Shown: positions 8,309 to 18,180, numbered from the stretch's first letter. The stretch is DNA of 64,000 bases from Mesonia sp008017825 (GCF_008017825.1 NZ_VRLS01000037.1:1-64000), one strand, 5' to 3'. Translations and numbers: made by a program. The notes: generated by a model not told the origin, from the letters alone.

Positions 8309-9187
8309 TTAATAATAAAGTTCGTCTGTCTTTAAGTTTAAGAAGCGTTGTGTAGCAAAGAAGGTGCTGAACCAAGAGATAAGAATTCCCAGTAAAAAAA
8401 CTGCCAAGAATAAAGCTCCTAGAATCATTTCATCTTTAAGTAAGTTTAATTCAGGGAAACCTTTATCAATATAATATAGAACTGCTGCCATCCCTATTAA
8501 AGCGACAACGGCACCTACTAAACCAAGTTTAATGCTTTTCCAAATAAAAGGTCGGCGTATAAATCCTTTTGTTGCACCTACCATTTGCATGGTTTTTATC
8601 GTAAATCGTTTAGAATAAACGGAAAGACGAATAGAACTGTTGATCAACAACACCGCAATAAAAGTAAATAAGCCACTAACTACTAGAATCCAAAAACTAA
8701 TTCTTTTTACGTTATCGTTTAATAAAGCGATAAGGGGTTTGTCATAAACCACTTCATCTACAAAATCTTTTTCGCCTAGGTCACGAGATATTTCTGCGAT
8801 TTGGGTTTCAGAAACATAATCGGCGTTAAAATAGACATCAATCGAATTTTGTAACGGATTGTATCCAAGGAAATCCATAAAATTTTCTCCAATTTCTTCA
8901 CTATGCGCTTTTGCAGCATCTTCTTTGGATACGAAATTGGTAGATTTAGTAAATTCGGCTAAAGCCAAACTTTTTTCAAGTTGATTAATTTCTACTTCTT
9001 TCGCAGTGTCTTTTAAATAAACCGTTAAAGCGATTTGTTCTTTAAAATGATCGGCTACTTTTTTTGTATTCAATACTAATAAGCCTAGCAATCCCAGTAA
9101 AAAAAGTACTAAGGAGATGCTAATGACAACAGAAAAATAAGACGAAATTAAACGTCTTTTTTGATATCTTTCAAAAGAAGAACTCAT
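8309..9187 (-). CDS. ftsX: Cell division protein FtsX
   Basis: A 292-residue permease-like protein that with the ATPase FtsE forms an ABC-type complex at the division septum, coupling the cytoplasm to periplasmic cell-wall hydrolases. There are four membrane segments: one near residues 15-37 and three in the C-terminal half (about 165-188, 215-240 and 255-280). Between TM1 and TM2 is the large periplasmic loop containing VYLKDTAKEVEINQLEKSL. Length is typical. ftsE is not adjacent in this window. The gene starts the minus-strand operon that continues with DUF3098, uppP and truB, and is divergent from leuS. Confidence 0.93.
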   Translation of the reverse strand: MSSSFERYQKRRLISSYFSVVISISLVLFLLGLLGLLVLNTKKVADHFKEQIALTVYLKDTAKEVEINQLEKSLALAEFTKSTNFVSKEDAAKAHSEEIGENFMDFLGYNPLQNSIDVYFNADYVSETQIAEISRDLGEKDFVDEVVYDKPLIALLNDNVKRISFWILVVSGLFTFIAVLLINSSIRLSVYSKRFTIKTMQMVGATKGFIRRPFIWKSIKLGLVGAVVALIGMAAVLYYIDKGFPELNLLKDEMILGALFLAVFLLGILISWFSTFFATQRFLNLKTDELYY

Positions 9188-9279
9188 AAATTAACCAGTT
9201 GTTTTTTTGTAAAAATAAGAAAGTAATTGAAACTCTATTCTTTAAAACGTTCAAACTTTTCACTTTCGTACATTAATAG

Positions 9280-9287
9280 TACTTTTG
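9280..9287 (+). promoter_or_regulatory. Putative -7 promoter element of leuS
   Basis: TACTTTTG matches TAnnTTTG and lies 42 bases before the leuS ATG in the gap between divergent ftsX and leuS. A T-rich -33 region (TTTTC near 9257-9265) is only a weak match. Confidence 0.5.
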
Positions 9288-9329
9288 CGACTTAATTTTG
9301 ATGATTCGTAACGACGATAAATAGATAAA

Positions 9330-12320
9330 ATGAGCTACAATTTTAATGAGATCGAAGCCAAATGGCAGAAATATTGGGAAGAAAACCAAACTTTTAAAGC
9401 ATCTAACAACAGTGAAAAACCTAAGTTTTATGGTTTAGATATGTTTCCTTATCCCTCTGGTGCTGGGCTCCATGTAGGGCATCCGTTAGGTTATATTGCC
9501 AGTGATATTGTAGCAAGATATAAACGCCATCAAGGTTTTAATGTATTGCACCCACAAGGGTATGATTCTTTTGGTTTACCAGCAGAGCAATATGCGATAC
9601 AAACCGGTCAACATCCTGCAGATACCACTCAGGTGAATATTGAAGGCGGTGTAGATAAAGCAGGAAACAAAATTGCAGGTTACCGCAATCAACTCGATAA
9701 AATTGGTTTTTCATTCGATTGGAGCCGAGAGGTGAGAACGAGCGATCCTAATTATTATAAATGGACGCAGTGGATTTTCATTCAGTTGTTTGAAAGTTGG
9801 TATGATAATGAGGCGGCTAAAGCTAGACCTATTTCTGAGCTTATTGAAATTTTCTTAGCGGAAGGAAATGAAAAAGTGAACGCGGTGTGTGATGATGAGG
9901 TAAAAGATTTTTCCGCAGCAGCGTGGTCATCTTTTTCCCATAAGGAACAACAAGAAATTTTATTGCAATATAGATTAACTTACCTCGCCGAAACCGAAGT
10001 TAATTGGTGTCCCGAGTTAGGAACCGTTTTAGCTAATGATGAGATTGTAAATGGCGTATCAGAACGTGGTGGGCATCCTGTGGTAAGAAAGAAAATGAAA
10101 CAATGGAGTATGCGTATTTCTGCTTACGCGGAAAGATTACTGCAAGGTTTAGAAGATATCGATTGGACAGAAAGTCTTAAGGAAACACAGCGTAATTGGA
10201 TAGGGAAATCGGTGGGAGCATCGGTTACGTTTAACGTGCAAGATCACGAAGACACTATTGAGGTCTTCACCACTCGTCCCGATACTATTTTTGGTGTAAC
10301 TTTTATGACTCTAGCTCCAGAACATGAGTTGGTCTCAAAAATTACGACACCAGCGCAAAAAGAAGCCGTAGAAAATTACATTCAAGCAACTGCAAAACGT
10401 AGCGAGCGAGAGCGAATGGCCGATGTAAAAACCATATCGGGAGTATTTACAGGAGCTTATGCAGAACATCCATTTACCAAAGAATCTGTCCCTGTTTGGA
10501 TTGGAGATTACGTATTAGCTGGTTATGGTACAGGAGCTGTTATGGCGGTACCTTGTGGCGATCAACGTGATTATGACTTTGCGAAACATTTTGATATTCC
10601 TATCAAAAATATTTTTAAAGACGTAGATATTTCTGAAGAAGCACATGCCGGTAAAGACGGAACTGTGATTGCTAATTCAGATTTTCTAAATGGTCTAACC
10701 TATAAAAAAGCATTAAAAACGGCGATCTACGAACTAGAGAAATTGGGACAAGGTGAAGGGAAAACCAATTACCGACTTCGTGATGCGGTATTTAGCCGTC
10801 AGCGTTATTGGGGAGAACCTTTCCCGGTGTATTATGTCAACGGAATGCCACAAATGATTGAAGCCGAGCATTTACCTATCCGTTTGCCCGAAGTAGAGAA
10901 ATACTTACCGACCCAAGAAGGAGAGCCGCCATTAGGTCGCGCCGATGTTTGGGCTTGGGATGCTACAAAAAACGAGGTGGTAAAAAATAATCTGGTGGAT
11001 AATGAAAAGGTGTTTCCGTTAGAGCTAAATACGATGCCAGGTTGGGCAGGAAGTTCTTGGTATTTCTTTAGATATATGGAAGATCAAAAGCGAGATGAGG
11101 TTTTCGCTTCCGCGGAAGCGATGCAATACTGGCAAAATGTAGATTTATATATTGGAGGTAGTGAACACGCAACAGGCCACTTACTTTACGCACGTTTTTG
11201 GACAAAGTTCTTAAAAGACCGTAACCTCGTTCCTGTAGATGAACCCTTTAAAAAACTCATCAACCAAGGAATGATCTTGGGAGAGAGTGCATTTGTTTAT
11301 CGCATCAGTTATGAAGCTTCTGGTTGGGGAGATAATATAAACGAATTGCTTTTGGAAATACTAAAAAAAACTGATGAGATCCCTACTTTAATAGTAGGTT
11401 CTCCTGAAGTTGATAATACTAACTTAATTAAAGAATATATTTTAAAAAATGAATATTTAAATGCCATAGAAGTTAGTAACTTGAGTTTTAATTTTAATCC
11501 TATTCATGTAGATGTTTCTTTAGTAAATACATCAAACGAGTTAAATATTGAAGGTTTTAAAAGTTGGCGAGAAGAATATAAAGACGCTGAGTTTATTACC
11601 GAAGAAAACGGAAAGTATATTGTAGGACGCGACGTAGAAAAGATGTCGAAGTCTAAATACAACGTCGTGAATCCTGATGATATTTGTAAGGAGTACGGAG
11701 CCGATACTTTACGTATGTACGAGATGTTTTTAGGTCCGTTAGAGCAAGCGAAACCTTGGAACACCGCAGGAATTACAGGAGTGCATAATTTCTTAAAGAA
11801 ACTGTGGAAGTTGTACCAAAATGGCGAAGAGTTTTTGGTAAGCGATGAAAAAGCGAGTCCAGAGAGTTTAAAAACCTTTCATAAAACCATTAAAAAGGTA
11901 ACCGAAGATATTGAGGAGTTTAGTTTTAATACTTCAGTCTCTACGTTTATGATTTGTGTGAACGAGCTGGCTGCTCAAAAATGTACCAGTAGAGAAGTGT
12001 TAGAGCCTTTAGCGGTTTTAATTTCGCCTTATGCGCCGCATATTGCAGAAGAATTATGGAGTTTGATGGGGAATAAAGAAAGTATCGCAACTGCTAGCTA
12101 TCCTCAATTCGAAGAAAAATTCTTAGTGGAAAGCACCAAAACCTACCCGGTGTCCTTTAACGGAAAAATGCGTTTTACACTAGATCTATCTTTAGACCTG
12201 TCTAAAGACGAGATAGAAAAAGCAGTGATGGAAGATGAAAGAACACAAAAACAATTGGACGGTAGAACCCCTAAAAAGGTAATAATTGTTCCTGGTAAAA
12301 TTGTGAATATTGTAGGGTAG
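9330..12320 (+). CDS. leuS: Leucine--tRNA ligase with an expanded insertion
   Basis: A 996-residue class I aminoacyl-tRNA synthetase charging tRNA-Leu. The HIGH motif is HVGH at residues 48-51 and the KMSKS motif is KMSKS at 771-775. The editing domain (CP1) holds TTRPDTIFG, and MPGWAGSSWYFFRY and GGSEHATGHLLYARF are the usual core blocks. The protein is longer than the ~860 residues of E. coli LeuRS. One source is an N-terminal flavobacterial insert around residues 165-215. The other is a block at residues 659-723 between FVYR and PIHVDV, which is visibly more AT-rich and Asn/Leu/Glu-rich than its surroundings. The gene is single, divergent from ftsX, and ends at a hairpin at 12345-12371. 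Confidence 0.96.
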   Translation: MSYNFNEIEAKWQKYWEENQTFKASNNSEKPKFYGLDMFPYPSGAGLHVGHPLGYIASDIVARYKRHQGFNVLHPQGYDSFGLPAEQYAIQTGQHPADTTQVNIEGGVDKAGNKIAGYRNQLDKIGFSFDWSREVRTSDPNYYKWTQWIFIQLFESWYDNEAAKARPISELIEIFLAEGNEKVNAVCDDEVKDFSAAAWSSFSHKEQQEILLQYRLTYLAETEVNWCPELGTVLANDEIVNGVSERGGHPVVRKKMKQWSMRISAYAERLLQGLEDIDWTESLKETQRNWIGKSVGASVTFNVQDHEDTIEVFTTRPDTIFGVTFMTLAPEHELVSKITTPAQKEAVENYIQATAKRSERERMADVKTISGVFTGAYAEHPFTKESVPVWIGDYVLAGYGTGAVMAVPCGDQRDYDFAKHFDIPIKNIFKDVDISEEAHAGKDGTVIANSDFLNGLTYKKALKTAIYELEKLGQGEGKTNYRLRDAVFSRQRYWGEPFPVYYVNGMPQMIEAEHLPIRLPEVEKYLPTQEGEPPLGRADVWAWDATKNEVVKNNLVDNEKVFPLELNTMPGWAGSSWYFFRYMEDQKRDEVFASAEAMQYWQNVDLYIGGSEHATGHLLYARFWTKFLKDRNLVPVDEPFKKLINQGMILGESAFVYRISYEASGWGDNINELLLEILKKTDEIPTLIVGSPEVDNTNLIKEYILKNEYLNAIEVSNLSFNFNPIHVDVSLVNTSNELNIEGFKSWREEYKDAEFITEENGKYIVGRDVEKMSKSKYNVVNPDDICKEYGADTLRMYEMFLGPLEQAKPWNTAGITGVHNFLKKLWKLYQNGEEFLVSDEKASPESLKTFHKTIKKVTEDIEEFSFNTSVSTFMICVNELAAQKCTSREVLEPLAVLISPYAPHIAEELWSLMGNKESIATASYPQFEEKFLVESTKTYPVSFNGKMRFTLDLSLDLSKDEIEKAVMEDERTQKQLDGRTPKKVIIVPGKIVNIVG

Positions 12321-12344
12321 AATGACAAAATAACAGCAAAAAAT

Positions 12345-12371
12345 AACCTCGCTTCTTTGGCGGGGTTTTTG
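12345..12371 (+). terminator. Rho-independent terminator of leuS
   Basis: An 8-bp stem (AACCTCGC at 12345-12352 with GCGGGGTT at 12360-12367, one T-G pair) closes a 7-nt loop and is followed by a run of T. Confidence 0.8.
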
Positions 12372-12414
12372 CTTTTAAAAAGACTATATTAGAGTTTTAA
12401 AAAAATAAAAAATT

Positions 12415-13107
12415 ATGATGGGATATTATATTCTTATTGGCGCAATTATGCTAGTAAGTTGGTACGTAAGTCACAAGCTTAAATCTAAATTTAAGCAGTA
12501 CTCAAAAGTACATTTGCAAAATGGAATGAGCGGAGCAGAAATTGCTCGTAAAATGTTAGAAGATAATGGGATTTACGATGTAAAAGTCATTTCAACTCCA
12601 GGACAATTGACAGATCATTATCATCCTCAAAAGAAGACTGTGAATTTGAGTGAATCGGTTTATGCGCAACGTAATGCAGCTGCAGCGGCTGTAGCAGCGC
12701 ACGAATGTGGTCATGCGGTACAACATGCACAAGCTTATGGATGGTTAAAAATGAGAAGTACTTTAGTTCCTGTTGTAAGTGTAGCTTCTAAATATAGTCA
12801 GTTTGTGATTATGGGAGGAATTATCTTAATGATGATGGTCGCTGGTGGAGTAGGACAAATGGTGCTGTTGGCAGGAATTATTATGTTTGGGATGGGAACT
12901 TTGTTTAGTTTTATTACCCTTCCGGTGGAATATGATGCGAGTAACAGAGCTTTAGCCTGGCTTAAATCCGAAAACATTGTAACCCCGCAAGAGTACGAAG
13001 GTTCTAAAGATGCTTTAAAGTGGGCAGCAAGAACATATGTTGTTGCAGCAATTGGTTCTCTAGCTACCTTACTTTATTTTATCGGGATCTTTCTAGGCAG
13101 AGATTAA
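12415..13107 (+). CDS. Membrane zinc metallopeptidase (YugP family)
   Basis: A 230-residue integral membrane protein. The zinc-peptidase signature HECGH sits at residues 96-100, preceded by RNAAAAAVAA, and LPVEYDASNRALAWL later supplies the likely third ligand region. This is the pattern of the YugP/neutral zinc metallopeptidase family. Hydrophobic segments are at about residues 2-18, 125-160 and 205-227. The physiological substrate of the family is not established. Two consecutive ATG codons open the gene; either could be the start. It is a single gene between two hairpin terminators. Confidence 0.9.
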   Translation: MMGYYILIGAIMLVSWYVSHKLKSKFKQYSKVHLQNGMSGAEIARKMLEDNGIYDVKVISTPGQLTDHYHPQKKTVNLSESVYAQRNAAAAAVAAHECGHAVQHAQAYGWLKMRSTLVPVVSVASKYSQFVIMGGIILMMMVAGGVGQMVLLAGIIMFGMGTLFSFITLPVEYDASNRALAWLKSENIVTPQEYEGSKDALKWAARTYVVAAIGSLATLLYFIGIFLGRD

Positions 13108-13152
13108 ATCTGTAAAAGAAATATAGATTAAAAAATTAATAAATTATACTTG

Positions 13153-13187
13153 AAAACGCCTCTACTTAGAGGCGTTTTTTTATTTTT
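13153..13187 (+). terminator. Hairpin with T-tract just before the AddB-like gene
   Basis: A perfect 11-bp stem (AAAACGCCTCT at 13153-13163 with 13168-13178) has a 4-nt loop and is followed by seven T and further T-rich sequence. It ends only about 6-12 bases before the next ATG at 13193, leaving no room for a separate promoter. It either terminates the peptidase gene with the next gene read through, or acts in the leader of the next gene. Confidence 0.75.
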
Positions 13188-13192
13188 AGGCT

Positions 13193-15886
13193 ATGAAGAC
13201 TTTTATAGAAGAAACCTTAGATACCTTACTGTCTAATCCCGATTTTAATTTTGAAAAAACCACGTTTATCTTGCCGAGTAAAAGAGCAGGAAGTTTTTTA
13301 AAAGAAAAGATTAAGAGTAAAGTGCATACAACTATTTTTATGCCAGAGGTTTTGAGCACCGAAGATTTTATTGCGCAAGTTACTCAGCTTATTCCCTTAG
13401 ATAATACAGGGAGTATATTTGAGCTTTATCAAACTTATGTGCAAACTATAGACAAAGAACATCAAGAATCTTTTGATAGTTTTTATGCTTGGGCACAGAC
13501 CTTAATTTACGATTTTAATGAAATCGATAGGTATTTAATAGATGCCGACCATTTTTTTAATTATCTCTCTAGAATACAAGACATTAATCACTGGTCTAAA
13601 AGTGAAAATCAAACCGATTTAGTAAAAAATTATTTATGGTTTTGGAAGCAGCTACCCGAACTTTATAAAAACTTCACTCACCGCATTATTAAAGATGGGA
13701 AGGCGTACCAAGGTTTAATGTATAGAGAAGCTTCAGAGAAGATTGTTTCATATTTAGAAGAAAATACACAAGACTATATTTTTATTGGTTTTAATGCTTT
13801 AAATACAGCCGAGCAGAAATTAATTCAGTATATACTAAAACAAAATCGAGGAAAAATATTTTGGGACCTCGATGAGGTTTTTTATCAGAACCCTAATCAC
13901 GAAGCTTCTTTGTTTGTTCGTAATTATGTGAAAAAATGGGACTACTTTAAAGAGAACCCTTTAAAAGATTTACCGAGAAATTATGAGCAGCCTAAAAATA
14001 TCCAGCTTACAGGAATTCCAAAAAATATAGGACAAGCAAAATATATAGCACAAATTTTAAAAGACCTTCCAGCAGAAGAAATCAAGCAAACGGCAGTCGT
14101 GCTTAATGACGAAAGTTTATTACCTGTTTTACTTAATTCTTTACCAGAGAATGTAGAGAAGATAAATATTACGATGGGATTGCCTTTGGGAGATACTCCT
14201 TTAGCTTCCTTATTTGAGAGTTTATTTAAAATACAAGAACGAGAAGAGGATCAGCTTTATTTCAAATGGGTTTTAGAAGTTTTAAAACATCCATTTGTGT
14301 TGCAAATATTTGCATTAGAAAGCGAGCAGCTGCAAAAAGAAATCATTGTCTCCAATCTGGTCTTTATTAGTTTAGATAAAATTAAATCGGTAGAGAATTC
14401 CGCATTTAGCGAATTTTTAAATCAAGCTTTTCAATTACATCAATCCACCAAAAGTTTTATCCAAGCCATGCTGAATATTATTCAAGTCTTGCGAGGAAAA
14501 GAGGTTGATAACTATGCTTTAGAAACCGAGTATTTATTTCATTTTAATGCGCTATTTGTTCAGTTAAAGAATATTTTAGAAGAGCAAAGTACTGTAGATC
14601 ATATTAAGGTGTTGTATAAAATTTATAGAGATAGTTTAACGACCAAATCTTTAGATTTTGCAGGTTCTCCTTTTGACGGTTTACAGCTTATGGGAATGTT
14701 AGAAACAAGGGTAATTGATTACAAAAATGTGATTCTTACATCGGTTAACGAAGGTGTTTTACCTGCAGGAAAAAGCAGTAATTCGTTTATTCCTTATGAT
14801 CTCAAAAAAGAATATGGTTTGCCTACCTACAAAGAAAAAGATGCAGTATATACTTATCACTTTTACCGATTAATGCAACGTGCTGAGAATATTCATATTT
14901 TATATAACACCGAGCAAGACGGACTTAATGCCGGAGAAAAAAGTAGGTTTATTACCCAGTTAGAGGTCGAGAAGAAATTAGAATCCACTTTTGTTAACCC
15001 TAAAGTGCCTTCTTTATCGAGCCAACTTTTAGAAATAGAAAAAACTCCTGCGGTAATTAAAAAGCTAGAAAAACAAGCCGCTTATGGGTTTTCACCCTCT
15101 GCTTTGACTACCTATATTCGAAATCCTTTAGATTTTTACAAGCGTTATGTATTGGGGATAAAAGAGGAGCAAGAGGTAGAAGAAACTGTTGCTGCAAATA
15201 CGTTGGGAACGATTATACACGATAGCCTTGAGCAGATGTTTCTTCCATTTGTTGGGAAAGAGATCTGTAAAGAAGATGTGGAGAAACTTGTTAAAACCAG
15301 TGATGATGAGGTTTTGAAACAATTTAAAAAAGTATATAAGAATGCTCCAATTCACAAGGGTAAAAACCTATTGATTCATGAGGTGGCTAAACGTTATTTA
15401 CATAATTTTTTTCAGTTTCAGAAAAATGAATTAACACAACATTCGGTTCAGATTATTAGTTTAGAAGCCGAAGAGAAAATACAAGTAGAGATTCCGCAGC
15501 TGCAAACTCCCGTTTTTATCAAAGGAAAAGTAGATCGCCTAGATTCCCTTGACGGAATTAAAAGAATTATAGATTACAAAACAGGAAAAGTAGAAGCAAA
15601 AGATGTTACCATCAAAGATTGGGATTTGCTGGGAACCGATTATAAATTCAGTAAAGCATTTCAAGTTTTATGTTATGCGAAAATGATTTTAAAGGACGAA
15701 GATTATGATAAAGCTCAAGGCGGAATTATTTCTTTTAAAAATTTAAAATCAGGTTTTTTGGAATTAAAACAAGGGAAAGAGACCTTAATTAGTAATGAAA
15801 TGATGATTCAGTTTGATGAAGTATTACAGAATTTAATTCTCGAAATTCTCAATCCTGAAATTCCGTTTAAAGAAAAAGAAGTATGA
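13193..15886 (+). CDS. AddB-like PD-(D/E)XK nuclease/helicase-fold protein
   Basis: An 897-residue protein of the AddB/RexB-like class that with an AddA helicase-nuclease would process double-strand DNA ends for recombination. The N-terminus has the inactive helicase-like fold (TTFILPSKRAGSFLKEKI resembles a degenerate Walker region). The C-terminal nuclease domain starts with FSPSALTTYIRNPLDFYKRYV and holds the catalytic residues in KGKVDRLD...RIIDYKTGK. Upstream Cys ligands of the AddB iron-sulfur cluster are not obvious, so the cluster may be absent as in other Bacteroidetes homologues. addA is not in the window. The start lies right behind a terminator-like hairpin. The 3' end overlaps the hydrolase gene by 4 bases. 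Confidence 0.85.
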   Translation: MKTFIEETLDTLLSNPDFNFEKTTFILPSKRAGSFLKEKIKSKVHTTIFMPEVLSTEDFIAQVTQLIPLDNTGSIFELYQTYVQTIDKEHQESFDSFYAWAQTLIYDFNEIDRYLIDADHFFNYLSRIQDINHWSKSENQTDLVKNYLWFWKQLPELYKNFTHRIIKDGKAYQGLMYREASEKIVSYLEENTQDYIFIGFNALNTAEQKLIQYILKQNRGKIFWDLDEVFYQNPNHEASLFVRNYVKKWDYFKENPLKDLPRNYEQPKNIQLTGIPKNIGQAKYIAQILKDLPAEEIKQTAVVLNDESLLPVLLNSLPENVEKINITMGLPLGDTPLASLFESLFKIQEREEDQLYFKWVLEVLKHPFVLQIFALESEQLQKEIIVSNLVFISLDKIKSVENSAFSEFLNQAFQLHQSTKSFIQAMLNIIQVLRGKEVDNYALETEYLFHFNALFVQLKNILEEQSTVDHIKVLYKIYRDSLTTKSLDFAGSPFDGLQLMGMLETRVIDYKNVILTSVNEGVLPAGKSSNSFIPYDLKKEYGLPTYKEKDAVYTYHFYRLMQRAENIHILYNTEQDGLNAGEKSRFITQLEVEKKLESTFVNPKVPSLSSQLLEIEKTPAVIKKLEKQAAYGFSPSALTTYIRNPLDFYKRYVLGIKEEQEVEETVAANTLGTIIHDSLEQMFLPFVGKEICKEDVEKLVKTSDDEVLKQFKKVYKNAPIHKGKNLLIHEVAKRYLHNFFQFQKNELTQHSVQIISLEAEEKIQVEIPQLQTPVFIKGKVDRLDSLDGIKRIIDYKTGKVEAKDVTIKDWDLLGTDYKFSKAFQVLCYAKMILKDEDYDKAQGGIISFKNLKSGFLELKQGKETLISNEMMIQFDEVLQNLILEILNPEIPFKEKEV

Positions 15887-16728
15887 TAAGAGAAAAGAAT
15901 TTTAAACTAAAAGGAAGTAATGGTTTACCAATTGTCATTGATGCATTTTTTAAACCCAATCAATCTCCAAAACCTGTCGTTGTTTTTTGCCATGGTTATA
16001 AAGGATTTAAAGATTGGGGAGCTTGGAATTTAGTAGCCGAACATTTTGCTGAAAACCATTTTTTCTTTGTTAAATTTAATTTTTCTCATAATGGAGGTAC
16101 ACCTGAGCTACCAATAGATTTTCCAAATCTAGAAGCTTTTGCACAAGATAATTATACCAAACAGCTGTACGATTTACAGTGTGTGATAGATTGGTTGCTC
16201 AACGATAATCGATTTGCTGCAAATATTAATACTCAGAAAATACATTTAATAGGTCACAGTAGAGGTGGCGGAATTGTTTTATTAAAAGCCAACCAAGAAA
16301 AAAAAGTAAGTACGGTCACCACCTGGGCAGGAGTTAGTGATTTTGCTTCTCGATTTCCCTCGGGAGAAAAATTAACCCAATGGCAAAAGGATAAGGTCTA
16401 TTATGTGGAAAATGGAAGAACTAAGCAACATATGCCCCATAATATTCAGTTTTATGAAGATTTTATAGAACATAAAGAAGATTTAGACATTTCTAAAGCG
16501 GCACGAAATTTAAAAATTCCGCAACTTATAATTCATGCCAAAGGAGATACTTCCGTAAAGGTAAAGGAAGCCGAACAACTACAAGAGTGGAATCCGAAAG
16601 CAAAAATGTTTTTATTAGAAGAAAGTAATCACGTTTTTGATACCCAACACCCTTGGGGAAAAGATGAAATGAGTGCGAGTTTGAAACAAATAGTAAATAA
16701 AAGTATTCAATTTATTAAAAACAATTAG
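15883..16728 (+). CDS. Alpha/beta hydrolase
   Basis: A 281-residue cytoplasmic alpha/beta hydrolase. The nucleophile elbow GHSRGGG (Ser about residue 126) is preceded by a VVVFCHGYKGFKDWG oxyanion-hole strand. The acid-His part is IHAKGDTSV followed by ESNHVF near the C-terminus, so the triad appears complete. The substrate is unknown; carboxylester or peptidase-like activity is possible. The ATGA overlap with the AddB-like gene implies coupled translation. The antiporter gene starts on the base after its stop, so the three genes form one operon. Confidence 0.9.
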   Translation: MIREKNFKLKGSNGLPIVIDAFFKPNQSPKPVVVFCHGYKGFKDWGAWNLVAEHFAENHFFFVKFNFSHNGGTPELPIDFPNLEAFAQDNYTKQLYDLQCVIDWLLNDNRFAANINTQKIHLIGHSRGGGIVLLKANQEKKVSTVTTWAGVSDFASRFPSGEKLTQWQKDKVYYVENGRTKQHMPHNIQFYEDFIEHKEDLDISKAARNLKIPQLIIHAKGDTSVKVKEAEQLQEWNPKAKMFLLEESNHVFDTQHPWGKDEMSASLKQIVNKSIQFIKNN

Positions 16729-18180
16729 ATGGAATCTCAATATCTTATTCTTGTAGGTTCGTTGTTGTTGCTTATGAGTATTTTGGCAGGTAAAACTTCT
16801 TATAAATTTGGAGTGCCAACCTTAATTTTATTCCTTTCCGTTGGGATGCTGGCAGGATCTGAAGGAATCTTAGGAATTAATTTTGATAGTCCTAGTTTTG
16901 CACAGTTTATAGGAATAATTGCCCTTAATGTCATCTTGTTTTCAGGAGGGTTGGATACTCGTTGGAAAGCTGTAAAACCTGTGGCCGCAAAAGGATTTTT
17001 GCTATCTACACTCGGTGTTTTTATAACCGCAGGAGCCGTGGGAGGTTTTACGTATTACTTATTAGATTTTACACTTATTGAAGCATTTTTACTTGGCGCT
17101 ATTGTATCTTCTACAGATGCTGCTGCGGTATTTTCTATTTTGAGATCTAACAATATCAATTTAAAGTATGGGATTAGACCCATGCTCGAGTTAGAAAGTG
17201 GAAGTAACGACCCAATGGCTTACTTTCTTACCACCTTATTTACGGGGATGGTCGTAGCTCAAGAATTTTCTTTAACCTCTTCTGTTTTAGATTTGGTTTT
17301 ACAGCTTGCCATAGGTGGAGTTTCTGGATATTTTTTAGGGAAAGGAAGTAAGTGGCTTATTAATAAAATCGCTTTAGATTTTGAAGGCTTATACCCAGTT
17401 TTAGGTTTAGCCTTAAGTTTTATTATTTATTCCTTTACGGAAGTGATTCACGGTAATGGTTTCCTAGCCGTATATGTATCTTCGGTTTTGTTAGCGAATA
17501 GCGAATTGGTTAAAAAGTATGCTTTACGTCAGTTTTTTGACGGTTTTGCTTGGTTAATGCAGATTATACTATTCTTAACTTTAGGATTGTTGGTATTTCC
17601 TTCTAGAGTAATTGATATTCTTCCTATTGGTTTAGCGATTGCCTTGTTTCTCATATTTGTAGCTCGTCCCTTAAGTGTTTTTATAAGCCTAGCTTTTTTT
17701 AAATTAAATATAAGGAGTAAACTATTTATCTCTTGGGTGGGATTACGAGGAGCGGTGCCTATTGTTTTTGCAACTTTCCCGATGGTAATGGGATTAGAAA
17801 AAGCCGATTTAATCTTCAATATCGTATTTTTAGTCACCTTGGTTTCTATTATGTTGCAAGGAACTACCATCAACAAAATGGCTCAATGGCTTGGTGTGCA
17901 AGATAATGAGGTGAAAACTTTAAAGAAGGCAAGAGCATTTGAGTTTTCTGAAGATTCAAAAACTGAAAGTGCCGAAATTTATATCTCTTCTAACAGTAAA
18001 GTTATTGGTAAAAAGATTCACGAATTAGATCTGCCAAAAGATAGTTTGGTGGTAATGATCATTAGAAAAGCGAAATATTTTGTTCCATCTGGATCCACAG
18101 AATTGAAATACGGAGACACTTTACAGGTGATTTCAACGAGTACTAAAGATTTAACTAAAATGGCTCAGGATTTTGGATAA
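16729..18180 (+). CDS. CPA1-type potassium/proton antiporter with RCK_C domain
   Basis: A 483-residue inner-membrane cation/proton antiporter of the NhaP2/CvrA type. About 12 hydrophobic segments fill residues 5-390, including the ion-site regions SSTDAAAVFSIL and ELESGSNDPMAYF with their conserved Asp residues. The C-terminal ~80 residues form an RCK_C (TrkA-C) regulatory domain: EIYISSNSKVIGKKIHELDL and a closing KYGDTLQVIST. Such proteins export K+ (or Na+) in exchange for protons. Its start follows the hydrolase stop directly. tRNA-Ala follows 24 bases downstream and may share the transcript. Confidence 0.92.
   Translation: MESQYLILVGSLLLLMSILAGKTSYKFGVPTLILFLSVGMLAGSEGILGINFDSPSFAQFIGIIALNVILFSGGLDTRWKAVKPVAAKGFLLSTLGVFITAGAVGGFTYYLLDFTLIEAFLLGAIVSSTDAAAVFSILRSNNINLKYGIRPMLELESGSNDPMAYFLTTLFTGMVVAQEFSLTSSVLDLVLQLAIGGVSGYFLGKGSKWLINKIALDFEGLYPVLGLALSFIIYSFTEVIHGNGFLAVYVSSVLLANSELVKKYALRQFFDGFAWLMQIILFLTLGLLVFPSRVIDILPIGLAIALFLIFVARPLSVFISLAFFKLNIRSKLFISWVGLRGAVPIVFATFPMVMGLEKADLIFNIVFLVTLVSIMLQGTTINKMAQWLGVQDNEVKTLKKARAFEFSEDSKTESAEIYISSNSKVIGKKIHELDLPKDSLVVMIIRKAKYFVPSGSTELKYGDTLQVISTSTKDLTKMAQDFG

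Noticed and set aside
8181..8375. Minus-strand 64-codon frame between ftsX and DUF3098
   Set aside because: It overlaps both genes in another frame and is rich in Lys/Leu from AT bias; no start context.
11304..11498. Intein or mobile element inside leuS
   Set aside because: 65 residues is far too short for an intein, there are no splice-junction residues, and the frame and core motifs are intact.
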